Shown here piece by piece: positions 20,690 through 33,075 of a stretch of DNA of 64,000 nucleotides (its first letter is position 1; every line of letters starts with the position of its first letter). The notes below the pieces were generated by a model. It was not told the origin of the DNA. It did not search any database and was given only the letters and a program-made list of their open reading frames with translations. Made by a program: the position numbers and the translations under genes. This stretch comes from Haematobia irritans. Taxonomy: Eukaryota > Arthropoda > Insecta > Diptera > Muscidae. The stretch is taken from contig NC_134397.1 in assembly GCF_050003625.1 (NCBI RefSeq), positions 145,761,526-145,825,525 on the forward strand, in the 5' to 3' direction.

Positions 20690-20790
20690 AAACAAAAGAA
20701 AAAACTTTGGTCGAAGCAGGGATCGAACCCACGACCCTTGGCATGCAAGTCGGACGTAGCAACCCCTGCTCCACGGTGCCAAACTAAATA
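20690..20790 (-). mobile_element. SINE tRNA-like head, third type
   Basis: On the minus strand GGCACCGTGGAGCAGGGGTT and GTGGGTTCGATCCCTGC (perfect B box) form a tRNA-like head followed by TTCGACCAAAGTTTTTTC. On the plus strand it is GAAGCAGGGATCGAACCCAC at about 20713. The head resembles the TTAGG-tailed family, but the expected body and tail are not recognisable, so this may be a subfamily or a head-only relic. Confidence 0.55.
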
Positions 20791-20864
20791 TTTGTTTCTG
20801 TTAAATAAACTTTGTTTATTCGGTTCGTGGGCGCCGCAAGCTATGCTATATAAATATAACTTAT

Positions 20865-21075
20865 ATGGATATGGTGGTTAGTGTGTTGGCTTACAAAGTG
20901 CATGGTCCGCGGTTCGATTCTCCGTCCAGGCGAAAGGTAAAAAAATTTTAAAAATTTATAAAATCGTATAATTTCTTCTACATTGTTGGTATTACAGGAA
21001 AAGGTGTTACGAACTAAAAAACCTCGTGGATGTGAGAATGATGTGAGGGAAAATGCAATTAGCAAGAAAACAATT
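20865..21075 (+). mobile_element. tRNA-derived SINE, second family
   Basis: The tRNA-like head has an A-box-like TGGTGGTTAGTGTGTTGG and B box GCGGTTCGATTCTCC, then AGGCGAAAGGTAAAAAAA, TTCTTCTACATTGTTGGTAT, TACAGGAAAAGGTG and CCTCGTGGATG. It is colinear with the inverted copy at 9000-9240. The cloverleaf is degraded, so this is not a working tRNA gene. Confidence 0.7.
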
Positions 21076-21477
21076 TTTTTTTAAGTTTGTCTTTATGAAA
21101 TTGTTTTTACATCCTGGAAAAGAATAAACGTTTATCAGAAAAAGTATATACTTTTCTTCCAAATACACTTCCTTACAGCGAAAAGCAAATGAGAAACTTT
21201 GTTTGTCTAAAATTTCGTTTGGGAGGAAAGAATTATTCTTTTGCGTCTAGATATGTGTTACAATTTTCTTCAAATTGTAGTCGATTATTCTAACGCAAAC
21301 GTGATTCTAACGCTAATCTGAAATGCCTTTTCTTAAGTTCCTTTTTAACATATTGTGGTAATTCATAATGTAATACTCAGCTCAAATGCATGAATTTAGT
21401 TCGATACAAAGCTCCTGTGATTGTTTTACTTGGTTGTAGCCGTTCAGCAGTACAGAAAACCAAGTATATCATATACA
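21076..21477. other. No gene recognised
   Basis: AT-rich sequence with no repeat or coding signal that I can support. Confidence 0.4.
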
Positions 21478-21570
21478 TGTGACAGTTCGGCCAGGCCTAC
21501 TAAAGACTGTCACCAAAATCAAATTACTTGGGTCATGGTAACAGTTACCGATGGCAAGGTTTTTTTTAAC
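21478..21570 (-). mobile_element. Degraded DINE-1-like 3' end
   Basis: CAGTTCGGCCAGGCC, CTAAAGACTGTCACCAAAAT, AATTACTTGGGTC and CGATGGCAAGG match the inverted 3' block at 5642-5790 but lack the hairpin and the CCTCCACCATGG motif. Confidence 0.55.
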
Positions 21571-23288
21571 ATCATTGACATTTTCTTCTAAATTTTATGT
21601 TATTCCATATGGAATCTGTCTTAGATAAAACTCCACCTAAACTAAGGCTAAATCGATTAAGAATTTGCTTCTAAGGAGATCTGTATACTAAAAGATGGCT
21701 CTCATACTGTTCCTTCTTGGCGTTGCATATAAATGTACAAACTTATTATATGCTTCACTTCAGTAGTGGTGAAGGAAAGCTATAAAAAAGTCAGAATAAA
21801 CACATATATAAGTCTCTTTAATTATTGATCGGTTTATCGGGGTAATTAGAGGACCAAATTTCAAGCAGTTAGGATGAAATAAAGTAATAAATTAAAAAGT
21901 CTAAAGAATTCCATGCCACCTAAAATTCAAAACTATTGTAATATATAATAATAAATAATGATTTATTATTTTAATGCAGTACTTTGTCATAGTCTAAGTA
22001 TAGTGAGTATTATATGATTATAATGGAATTAAGAATAATAACAACAAGAAAAAAAAAACAAACAAATAAGCGATTCAGAACAAACTGGTTTTGGTTTTAT
22101 TCAAATTAAATTGTTTTCCAATTTATTTCACCTGCTTGTTAGAAATAACATCTAAAGGTCATTTGCAATGAGGAAGCATTTTTCTCGGATTTAGAAATAA
22201 TTTTGAAAGTCCAGAACAAAAAAAAAAAACGCAAACAACACCATCCATATTTATTGCCGATTATACAGTATAGCCAATGGCTGAACTTGTATGGACAGTG
22301 ATCGGGTCTAACGTAGTTCTAGTGTGGCATTATCTCATGAGAAAAGTTTTGAGAAACGCAACAATTAGCCAGGTTATTAAATATTGTAAGTGATTGAGAT
22401 CTGTTTTTTTGTGCTTCTTATTAATTTTAAATGCACTAAACTGACAACAATAATAAATAGTAAAGCTAATAAGCTAGTGAATTACAAGAAAACAAAAACA
22501 AAACAACACCAACATAGAGTATTTAGTTAATAATAATTCGATTTCGTTAAACCGGTTGTAGCCGATTTAGAATTACAAAAAAATGAGAATTATTAACATG
22601 CCAACCATATCAACAAACAACAACACCAACGGCATTAGCTACAGCAACCAGGTCCAACGTCAAAAAACTTACGTTTATGAAAATCCCATAGACCAAAAAA
22701 AAACGGCGAAATTGCAACCTGACAATTAAAAACAATTTAAATAAATAGTCATTCATAATCCAGTTTTGCGTTTTGTTTTTCCATATAGTTTCTCCCCACC
22801 CCTCCTAATCTCTAACCATCCCCCTTCCATAGTCAATTAGCGAGAGTGTAATTCTAATACTAACTCAAATTATTATATTTTGAATGATCAAAAGGCGAAT
22901 TCCATATTTTTTTGTGTGTATTTACTAAATACGCAAAAGCCCAAACTTGTAATACAGCGGAAGAAAATTGAATATGTGCGTTTTTGTTTTGTGAGAAAAT
23001 CGAGATTTCCGTCATTCCTGGTAGATTTAGAATTTATGTGAATTGGTTTTGAATTATTAATGCCATAGATTAAAACTAATTAAAATAATATTAACTTAGG
23101 GGTTTCTATTGCAATAATTATTGTTAGAAGTTATTAGCCTCAAGGTTAAGTATCTCATAATATTATCAAAATATATCATTATTTTTTTCTAGTCCTTGAA
23201 TTCAGAACCATTTTGCAAAGCTAATTAAGACAGTGTGGCCAAGCAGAACCTTATATTTCCTCCACTTTAGATTTGGACTTTGTGTCGT
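21571..23288. other. No gene recognised; no repeat family I can name
   Basis: A T/A-rich stretch with A-runs and CAACAACACCAAC tracts (about 22500 and 22620) and a C-rich patch CCCCACCCCTCCTAATC (about 22795). I find no convincing exon. It is one of the longer segments without recognised repeats. Confidence 0.45.
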
Positions 23289-23332
23289 AATATATATCAG
23301 TCACACTGTGTATAGTGTGACTGATATATATT
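23289..23332. repeat. Perfect 18-bp hairpin
   Basis: AATATATATCAGTCACAC (23289-23306) is the exact reverse complement of GTGTGACTGATATATATT (23315-23332), with an 8-nt loop. It lies about 190 bp upstream of a mariner relic and could be a decayed transposon end pair. Confidence 0.85.
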
Positions 23333-23519
23333 GCAAACAATTTTATTTTATTGTTTACAAGTTTACAAAAGCATTATGATCTATTGCATTCATAAATAAA
23401 TTTAATCGTGATATAATTCAAGGGTTATAGTGTGATTGCTGTATATTTGGCTAGTGGCTATTGGGAACATGTCCTGAAATGTCCTCGATAGATATATATT
23501 TCGGACACACACGCAACTC

Positions 23520-23668
23520 AGTACGCGTCAACCAAAAACGGCTTTAAAACGAGGTTCCTCGCTAAATTTCTGCCACACAATGGTCACCATAATGTCCGCA
23601 TCTTAATCTGTTGGACTTTTGCACCTGTGGCATTGTGGAGAGTGAGGTTGGCACTAAAAAATACCATT
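23520..23668 (+). pseudogene. mariner-family transposase C-terminal relic (1)
   Basis: The frame around 23590-23665 reads PHLNLLDFCTCGIVESEVGT, then KKY. The block (P)DLNxLDFxxWGIxESKVGTKKY is the region around the last catalytic Asp of mariner-type transposases. Upstream, KTRFLAKFLPHNG fits the preceding segment in outline. Compare 52165-52440, which has the same block. Stops and frame changes make it non-functional. Confidence 0.6.
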
Positions 23669-23997
23669 ATTTTGTTGCATTACATATCAGCCACCCTTCA
23701 AGATAAATATATATTAGTTTGGTTAGATTATAAACCACAGAAGTATGTGTAGCTGTAAGATCGACCGGGCCAAATTTTAAACAAGCTACCACCTGAAAAC
23801 CCCTCGCCGTAGTAGTTTTCTTCAAAAGAATTTCAGATGGATTTGAAAAAAACATACTACCTCAAGGGAGTTGGTTCAAATGGTAAGCTTCCGAAGTTTT
23901 AATAAAAGTTTTTACATCTCGTCTAAGGGTGCAAGAAAATAATAAAATCTAAATTCTGTCGATTTTTACCCCCATTATTCAAATGAGCACGAGAAGT
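23669..23997. other. No gene recognised
   Basis: Sequence between the mariner relic and array D, with no repeat or coding signal that I can support. Confidence 0.4.
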
Positions 23998-26372
23998 GCT
24001 TTTATATAGAAATACAATTTCGATCAAAATTATATATAGAATTTTGACAAAATTCTCTATAAAAATAAATGTTAAACAAAATTTTCCACAGAAATAAAAT
24101 GTTGACAAAATTTTCTATAAAAATAAAACTTTACCAACATTTTCTATAGAAATAAAATTTTGACAAAATTTTCTAAAGAAATAAAATTTTGACAAAATTT
24201 TCTAAAGAAATAAAATTTTGACCAAATTGTCAACAGAAATAAAATTTCGACAAAATTGTCTATAGCAATAAAATGTGGACAAAATTTTCTATAGATATAA
24301 AAGTTAGACAAAATTTTCTATAGATCTAAAATTTAGACAAAATTTTCTATAGAAATAAAATTTAGACAAAATTTTCTATAGAAATAAAATTTCGAAAAAA
24401 TTTTCTATAGAAATAAAATTTTGACAAAATTTTCAATAGAAATAAAATTTCGACAAAATTTTCTATAGAAATAAAATTTTACCAACATTTTCTATAGAAA
24501 TAAAATTTTGACAAAATGTTCTATAGAAATAAATTTTTGAAAAAATTTTTTTTAGAAATATAATTTTGACGAAACTTTCTACATTTTATAGAAATAAATT
24601 TTTAACAAAATTTTCTATAAAAATAAAATTTAAACAAAATATTCTCTAAAAATATAATTTAAACAAAATATTCTATAAAAATTAAATTTTGACAAAACTT
24701 TCTATAGAAATAAAGTTTTGACAAAATTTTCAATAGAAATAAAATTTTGACAAAATTTTCTATGGAAATAAAATTTTCTATAGAAATATAACTTTGACAA
24801 AATTTTCTATAAAAATAAAATTTTGTGAAAATTTTCTATAGAAATGAAATTTTGACAAAATTTTCTTTAGAAATAACATGTTGACAAAATCTCTATAGAA
24901 TTATAATTTTGACATTTTCTATGGAAATAAAATTTTGACAAAATTTTCTATAGAAATAAAACTTTGAAAAAATATTCTATAGAAATAAAATTTTGACAAA
25001 ACTTTCTATAGAAATAAAATTCTACCAACATTTTCTATAGAAATAAAATTTTGACAAAATTTCTAAAGAAATATAATTTTGACAAAATTGTCAACAGAAA
25101 TAAAATTTCGACAAAATATTCTATAGCAATAAAATGTTGACAAAATTTTCTATAGATATAAAAGTTTGACAAAATTTTCTATAGATCTAAAATTTGGACA
25201 AAACTTTCTATAGAAATAAAATTTTGACAAAATTTTCTATAGAAGTAAAATTTTACCAACATTTTCTATAGAAATAAAATTTTGACAAAATTTTCTATAG
25301 AAATAAAATTCTGACAAAATTTTCTATAGAAATAAAATTTTGACAAAATTTTCTATAGAAATAAAACTTTGACAAAATTTTCTATAGAAATAAAATTTTG
25401 ACAAAATTTTCTATAGAATTAAAATATTGACAGAATTTTCTATAGAAATAAAATTTTGACAAAATTTTTTATAGAAATAAAATTTTGAAAAAATGTTCTA
25501 TAGAAATAAAATTTTGAAAAATTTTCTATAGAAATACAATTTTGACAAAATTTTCTATAGAAATAAAATTTTGACAAAATTTTCTATGGAAATAAAATTT
25601 TGACAAAATTTTCTATGGAAATAAAACTTTGACTAAATTTTCTATAGAAATAAAATTTTGACAAAATTTTCTATAGAAATTAAATTTTGACAAAATTTTC
25701 TATAGAAATAAAATTTTGACAAAATTTTCTATAGAATTATAATTTTGACAAAAATTTCTGTAGAAATAAAATTTTGAAAATTTTCTATAGAAATAAAATT
25801 TTGACAAGATTTTCTATAGAAATAAAATTTTGATAAAACTTTCTATAGAAATAAAATTTTGACAAAATATTCTGTAGAAATAAATTTTTGACAAAATTTT
25901 CTATAGAAATAAAATTTTGATAAAATTTTCGATAGAAATAAAATTTTGACAAAATTTTCTATAGGAATAAAATTTAATCTAAATAGTCTATAAAAATAAA
26001 ATTTTGACAAAATTTTCTATAAAAATAACATTTTGACAAAATTTTCAATACAAATAAAATTTTGACAAAATTTTCTATAGATAAAATTTTGACAAAATTT
26101 TCAATACAAATAAAATTTTGACAAAATTTTCTGTAGATAAAATTTTGACAAAATTTTCTATAGAAAAAAAAAATTGAAAAAAATTTCTATAGAAATATAA
26201 TTAAAAAAAAAAATTGTATAGAAATAAAATTTTTGAAAAATTTTCTATAGAAATTAAATTTAAACAAAATTTTGAGTAAATTTTCCATAGGAATAAAATG
26301 TTGACAAAATATTCTGTAGTAATAAAATTTTGATAAAATTTTCTATAGAAATAAAATTGTGATAAAATTTTC
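23998..26372 (+). repeat. 29-bp minisatellite array D
   Basis: About eighty units in forward orientation, the most regular around 25250-25740. A higher-order block recurs with about 890 bp offset: ACCAACATTTTCTATAG, AAATTGTCAACAG, TATAGCAATAAAATG, TATAGATATAAAAG and TATAGATCTAAAATTT occur in that order from about 24130 and again from about 25025. No element terminus is seen on either side. Confidence 0.9.
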
Positions 26373-28890
26373 TACAAAAGTGTCATTAGGCATCAATCAA
26401 CGACATTTTCGTTGATTGCGAAAATTTTATATCAACTGTCGAACTCGAACAAATCAGATTTGTCTGTGCTTTTATCGGAAACTTTTATGTTTATCACGCA
26501 TCTAAAAAATTTCGTAGAGTGTAGAATATTTGCAAATTCAGTTGGTATTCAATAAGCAAAGTGCAATTAATCTTTGAAAAAGCTCTGTAATTCACAGCAT
26601 TGGAAAAGTATTTTTAGTCCTATGATTTCAATTTAAAAAAAAATATACTTTTTTTCAATTTAATTTTTCAAGACAAGTTGTTACTGCTGGTGCTGTTCTT
26701 GTTGTTGTTTCTATTTTGTTGATCTAATGCACCGACATTTCATTTTGGCGGTCAGCAAATGCCAACCAACCAATCTTACGTATGCGGAATTGATTTTCAG
26801 CTCCAACATAAGCTTAGGGGGGTTGATCAATGGCGTGTGTAGATTTGGTGGTCAGAAAACCAGTCGAACGGACTGCTACCGCTGTTTCATCCATCCATCC
26901 ATCCATTTACAAAAAACCAAGCATGCGTCCGTCCGTCATTTGTTGCTATGAATTTAACAATGCGCATGAATCGATGGCGGCAATATTCACAGCAGCTTCG
27001 AAAGCCGTCAGCCACTTTAACCATATTTGGAATGGGATGTCGGATCGAATGGTTGGTGGATAGAGGTATGGAAGTCTTTTGGTTTAGCATGTGTCTGTGT
27101 GTGTGTGTGTTTATAATCTAGCTTTGTAAGTGGTTGAGTTAATTTAAACAAATTTTATATTTAATTCTTTTTTTTTTGCTTTCTAACACAAGACCAATAA
27201 TACCAAGAATATTTAGACAGAGGGGCGGGTTGATAGACGGACAAACGAATTCATATAAAAAATCAATTGCTTTCAATTTCAAGGTTTTTTCGGTTGGAAT
27301 TTTATTTCAATTTGTCGTCGGTGCAGTTGGTGATATAAACTCTACCAAGGAATAGATGGAATTATTGTTTGGTCGTTTTATTGGTTACAGAGAGGGGGTT
27401 ATTGGTGGAATTCTAAACATTGTTTTTTATCAACCGTGGTGAAATAGGTTAACAGTAATTTATTTGTATTTTTTTAGATTATTTTAAAATTTTTTATTGG
27501 TTTTGGTTTTTAATTTTATTCTTTAATAATCAATCCAGATATTTTTTGGAGAAAGAAAATTGGGGTATTTATTAATTGAGCTCGAAAAATATTTACAATG
27601 CAAAATCACTTGCTTCGATAACAGACAAAAATCCTAACATTTTATTGTAATTTTAGTTTTATTTTTAATTTAAACTTTAAAATTTAATTTTAAGTTTTTA
27701 TTTATGAATTAAAATTAATACAATTTTAGTTTTATTTTATTTAGTTTAATGTAATTGATGTTTAAAAAAGGGGGACAATTACTGAACATTTTGTAGGGCA
27801 TCTAAATTCCCACTTCATTACCGATACCGTTGCTATTCTTGTGCTTGTGCAATTGTGGATATGTAAAAAAATTCGTTACATGTTTGTCGCTTGAAAATTT
27901 TTGAGTAATGTAGTTTTTCGATTTTTTTTTTTCAAAAAAAGTGGCATTTCATGTTTTGTTTGATTTGTCTTGTTTGTTTTATTGAAAATGACAACGTTTC
28001 TTTATTTTCATGGGCAGAAAAAAAAAACAAACGTAGTAAGCTTTAATGTCGTTGGCGTGTTAATAGGGGTTGTGGTTGATAGTTTTATTTTTGTTCAACC
28101 AAAATAAAATGGCAACAGAATTTTTGAAAAAAATCGAAAAAATGAATGGTTTGCTTTGCTGTGAGTTTTGACGGACAAGAGGGTGGTTCATAACGAATTC
28201 TGCCGCACCATGCTAAATGTTGGGTTTGTCTATTGTTTAAATGTTATTTCGAAGCTGATTTGATTAAGGCATCATGATTTAAAAATATCATTCCTGCATA
28301 TGAATCATGCTATGAGGAGGTAAGGGGCCAACCTAAAAACGTGCTCATGAAAGGGTAATACCAAAAGCCAAGGCACAAATCATGAGCCAGAATTATGAAC
28401 TATTTTGGGTTGGTCGGTCTTTTGTTGTTTAACGTATTATGAAATTATATTTAGTTCAATGTTAATGCTATTGCTATTGGAATGAATGTTAACGAATAAT
28501 TCTGATTGATTTTATATTGGAAAATTTTACAAATGGAATAATTATAGAATAAAAAAGTATGAAATATTTTACATTCAATCGGTTTGAAATTTTGTGTTGT
28601 GAACTATTTTGTTTATTTATTTACTATGGTTTTTACATACCACTATTTATCGTATGTATCGAATAAAGACTTACCTAGAAAGAAATAAGAAATATTTAAT
28701 TATTAAAAATTTTCATCTCTTAATGAATGTTTTAAATTATGCACTGAAAAATATAGTGACCTTATATTAAAGATTATACAATGTAAATTTTAGGACACGC
28801 AATTTGCACAATATTAAATACAAATTAAAAAAAAAAATCTTAAAAAAAATTTAGTTAAAGAAAGTTTATAATCTTAGATCCAAATTTTTT
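26373..28890. other. Segment without recognised repeats; possible host non-coding DNA
   Basis: Few repeats. A GC-richer stretch at 26720-27065 contains CCATCCATCCATCCATTTAC and GTCCGTCCGTC, and a (TG)n run follows at about 27095. Overlapping short frames exist on both strands without recognisable domains. No exon is supported. Confidence 0.45.
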
Positions 28891-29120
28891 TTCACTAAAT
28901 TTATTTTTGTTTTATATAAAACCAGCAGAAAATTTCTCTCGCTATTCTTGCGCTATTAGAATGTTCAAAAAGTACGCATGACAATATCTTAAATGGAAAA
29001 GCGATTTTCTTTACAAAATTATACGACAAAATTTGATTATAACTTACTTTCGTGCAATTGCACCCTCCATTAACCCCATATGTATAATTTTAGTTTTATA
29101 GAAAATTTTGTCAAAATTTT
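28891..29120 (+). repeat. Segmental duplication, copy 1
   Basis: TTCACTAAATTTA, ATAAAACCAGCAGAAAAT, GCATGACAATATCTTAAATG, GAAAAGCGATTTTCTTTACA and AATTGCACCCTCCATTA are repeated at 30813-31032 in the same order and orientation. Copy 2 has small internal changes, including a doubled GAATGCTCAAAAAGT. Confidence 0.85.
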
Positions 29121-29218
29121 CTTTAATTTTTTTTAAATAAAATTTTGACAAAATTTTCTATAAAACTAAAATTATACATATGGGGTTAATGGAGGGTGCA
29201 ATTGCACGAAAGTAAGTT
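29041..29218. repeat. Perfect 80-bp inverted repeat with 18-nt loop
   Basis: The arm 29041-29120 (starting AACTTACTTTCGTGCAATTG) is the exact reverse complement of 29139-29218 over all 80 bases; similarity continues outward with mismatches. The inner part of each arm is one minisatellite unit, the outer part is flanking sequence (TGCACCCTCCATTAACCCCA). This is the point where the adjacent array is in reverse orientation. Confidence 0.95.
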
Positions 29219-29221
29219 AAA

Positions 29222-30592
29222 ATCATATTTTATTTTATTTTTATAGAAAACTTTGTCAAAATTTTATTTTTATAGAAAATTTTGTCAAAATTTAATTTTT
29301 ATAGATAATTTTGTCAAAATTTTATTTTTATGGAAAGTTTTGTCAACGTTTTATTTTTAAAGAAAATTTTGTCAAAACTTTATTTTATAGATAATTTTGT
29401 TAACATTTTATTTTTATAGAAAATTTTGTCAACATTTTATTTTTATAGAAAATTTTGTTAAAATTTTATTTTTATAGAAAGTTTTTTCAAGATTTTATTT
29501 TTATAGAAAGTTTTGTCAAAATTTTATTTTTATAGAAAATATTGTCAAAATTTTATTTTATGGAAAATTTTGTCAACATTTTATTTTTATGGAGAATTTT
29601 GTCAAAATTTTATTTTTATAGAAAATTTTGTCAAAATTTTATTTTTATAGAAAATTTTGTCAAAATTTTATATTTATAGAAAGTTTTGTCAAAATTATAT
29701 TTTTATAAAAAAAATTGTCAAAATTTAATTTTTTAAGAAAATTTTGTCAAAATTTTATTTATATAGAAAATTTTGTCAAAAATTTATTTTTATAGAAAAT
29801 TTTATCAAAATTTTATTTTTTTTTTGTTAAAATTTTATTTTTATAGAAAATTTTGTCAAAATTTTATTTTTATAGAAAATTTTGTCAAAATTTTATTTTT
29901 ATAGAAAATTTTGTCAAAATTTTATTTTATGGAAAATTTTGTCAAAATTTTCTTTTTATGGAGAATTTTGTCAAAATTTTATTTTTATAGAAAATTTTGT
30001 CAAAATTTAATTTTTTAAGAAAATTTTGTCAAAAATTTGTCAACATTTTATTTTTGTAGAAAATTTTGTTTTAATAGAAGACTTTGTCAAAATTTTATTT
30101 TTGTAGAAATTTTTGTCAAAATTTTATTTTTATTTTTTATTTTTATAGAAAATTTTGTCCAAATTTTATTTTTATTGAAGATTTTGTGAAAATTTTATTT
30201 TTATAGATAATTTTGTCAAAATTTTATTTTTATGGAAAATTTTGTCAAAATTTTGTCAACAGTTTATTTTCATAGAAAATTTTATTTTTATGGAAAATTT
30301 TGTCAAAATTTTATTTTTATAGAAAATTTTGTTAAAATTTTATTTTTATAAATAATTTTGTTAAAATTTTAATTTTTAGAACACTTTGTCAAAGTTTTAT
30401 TTTTATGGAAAATTGTGTCAAAATTTTATTTTTATAGAAAATTTTGTCAACATTTTATTTTTATAGATAACTTTGTCAAATTTTTATTTTTGTAGAAAAT
30501 TTTTTCAAAATTTTATTTCTATAGAAATTTTTTTCAAATTTTACTTCTATAGAAAATGTTGTCAAAATTTTATTTCTATAGAAACTTTAAAC
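29222..30592 (-). repeat. 29-bp minisatellite array E (reverse orientation)
   Basis: About forty-seven units of TTTTATAGAAAATTTTGTCA, mostly with TTTTTATAG rather than TTTCTATAG, a local sequence variant shared with array F. It sits between the perfect inverted repeat and a DINE-1-like 3' fragment. Confidence 0.9.
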
Positions 30593-30812
30593 TTAATTAT
30601 ATAAGTATTTAAGCGGTCTTGTTTAGTTTAATATATACCACGTATGGACTATGTGTTAGGAAGTTTTAAGATACCTTGCCATCGGCAAGTGTTACCGCAA
30701 CCCAAGTAATTCGATTGTGGATGACAGACTTCAATAGAAGTTTCTACGCAATCCATGGTGGAGGGTACATAAGCTTTGACCTGGCCGAACTTACGGCCGT
30801 ATATACTAGTTT
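30593..30812 (+). mobile_element. DINE-1-like 3' fragment
   Basis: ATATATACCACGTATGGACT, TACCTTGCCATCGGCAAGTG, CCATGGTGGAGGGTACATAA and ACCTGGCCGAACTTACGGCC, ending GTATATACTAG. Only the 3' end is present, and it directly abuts copy 2 of the segmental duplication. Confidence 0.8.
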
Positions 30813-31032
30813 TTCACTAAATTTAATTTTTTTATATAAAACCAGCAGAAAATTAGAATGCTCAAAAAGTTAGAATGCTCAAAAAGTATGCATGACAATA
30901 TCTTAAATGGAAAAGCGATTTTCTTTACAAAATTATACGTCAAAATATGATTTTAACTTACTTTTGTGCAATTGTACCCTCCATTAAAATCATATGAATA
31001 ATTTTAGTTTTATAGAAAATTTTGTCAAAACT
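30813..31032 (+). repeat. Segmental duplication, copy 2
   Basis: This is the partner of 28891-29120. It lacks the inverted half of the 80-bp hairpin, so the hairpin arose at copy 1 only, or was lost here. It is followed directly by array F. Confidence 0.8.
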
Positions 31033-31600
31033 TTATTTTTAAAGAAAATTTCATTTTTATAGAAAAATTTGTCAAAATTTTATTTTTATAGAAAATTTTG
31101 TCCAAATTTTATTTTTATAGAAAATTTTGTCGAAATTTCATTTTTATAGAAATTTGTGAAAATTTTATTTTTATAGAAAATTTTGTCAAAATTTTATTTT
31201 TATAGAAAATTTTGTAAACATTTTATTTTTATAGAAAATTTTGTAAAAATTTTATTTTTATAGAAAGTTCTGTCAAAATTTTATTTTTATAGAAAGTTTT
31301 GTCAAAATTATATTTTTATAGGAAATTTTGTCAAAATTTTATTTTATGGAAAATTTTGTCAAAATTTTATTTTTATGAAAAATTTTGTCAAAATTTTATT
31401 TTTATAGAAAATTTTGTCAAATTTTTATTTTTAAAGAAAATTTTGTAAAAATTTTATTTTTGTAGGAAATTTTGTCAAAATTTAATTTTTATAGAAAATT
31501 TTGTCAAAAGCTAATTTTTATTGAAAATTTTGTCAAAATTTTTTTTTATAGAAACTTTTATCAAAATTTCATTTTTAAAGAAAATTTTGTCAAAAAAAAA
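31008..31600 (-). repeat. 29-bp minisatellite array F (reverse orientation)
   Basis: About twenty units of the TTTTTATAGAAAATTTTGTC variant, as in array E. The 134-codon plus-strand frame starting at 31521 is array-derived at its beginning and then runs into AT-rich sequence, with no recognisable domain. Confidence 0.9.
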
Positions 31601-33075
31601 TTCTTTATTTAAAAAATTATTTTTAATATTGTGTAAATCCTACAATTTTGGTTACATCAATTTATTTTTTCGTCGTAGAATTTTCACGCCAATTCATTTA
31701 TCGCAATCTTGCCAAATTTTTATCTTAGAAAAAACAGCCAGATATTTTTTTATTTGGCATAAGCAAACAGACACTATAGTTCTTTGTTTGTCTAACAATT
31801 TGCTAGTCAAAAAAATACCAACGCTAAATAAAATAATTAACTACCCTAAACAAATTGTGAGTTCTCTAAGCACTGAGGGTCAAACACACACACCTTCACC
31901 TGTAAAAAAACTAACGAATATTTGATTAGCAACAAAACAGCTTTTGACTTTTTTTGTGAAAATTATCCAAACAAACGTCTTATGTGATAAACGAGAGAGT
32001 TAGCATCATATAAATGCTCAAAGATAATTTTTGTTTAAAATAAGTAAAAAATATACGAAATGGAAAAATAAAGAATAAATTCAACTGAACTACATAGTCC
32101 ACTGAATATAAGCTCATTTAAATATGGGAAGCGAGGAATTCTATTCTAAAAGACATAAAGCAAGATTTTAAGATTTGTTGTTTTTTTTGGTTTGTTTGTG
32201 ACAGACCCCGTCTTATTTGTTTCTTGCTTCCCTCATATGTGGTGGTTTTGGAAAATTTTGAAAAAAACCTCAAATAACAAAACCATCTAAGCCAAAGTGT
32301 GAATTTTGTAAAAAAAAAACAACATTTGAATTTCTTTAATTTATTTGCGATGTTGTTGTTTCAGAGCAGTGTATTTGTGTTTTGCTTATGAGAATATGGA
32401 CGTCTGAGTGCAAGTGAGCTTTTCGTTTGAACTCAAATTCAAGGTAAATTGCAATTATATGTACATACTCTTGATTATCTGTTTGTTTTGTGAAAATTCT
32501 TTATTAAATGCTGTTTTAATTATTTCGCTTGAATATCCTTCTATATTTGGACAAGGATTTGATGCTTTAAGGATCTAATAAACAAAAATAACATATAAGC
32601 TACATAAAGATATTTGGTAATCTTTATGCAGTGTTAAGTCTCAAGTCTTTTGAGTAGACACAAAATCCTATTTGCCTATCTGGTTGGGAATCCTCTGTAC
32701 ATACATATATTTAAGTTACTTATATGCCTTGGAGTATACATCATGCTTTTCTAATCTTGTGGTGAAACTCACTTTCTTGTCCAAACTGACAGATCCGGAT
32801 TTGAGAAACAGGGCCATAGTGTCCCTGTTTGTTTTTCAGACTACAGCTATAGTTCTCGTAGCTTTATTTTGCAACTGAATATTTGGCCAATATATCTAAG
32901 GACAATAGATGTAACATGACATTAAGGGAATCTTATATGTATAGTTGCCACCATTGTAAAATCCCGGAATACGAACAGAGGCCCTAATTGAACCACAATC
33001 CAAATAAAGGGAATTGGAGTTTAAAATAGAACAGTTCATTTGATATATTGGGGTATATTTCAATATTATATAGTA
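31601..33075. other. No gene recognised
   Basis: AT-rich sequence with no repeat family I can name. Short frames only. It may be host intronic or intergenic DNA. Confidence 0.45.

Noticed and set aside
24000..26372. CRISPR-like regular repeats
   Set aside because: Units are head-to-tail with no unique spacers, AT-rich and in a eukaryotic setting; this is a minisatellite.
31521..31925. 134-codon plus-strand frame
   Set aside because: It starts in the minisatellite and continues through AT-rich sequence; no domain, no good context.
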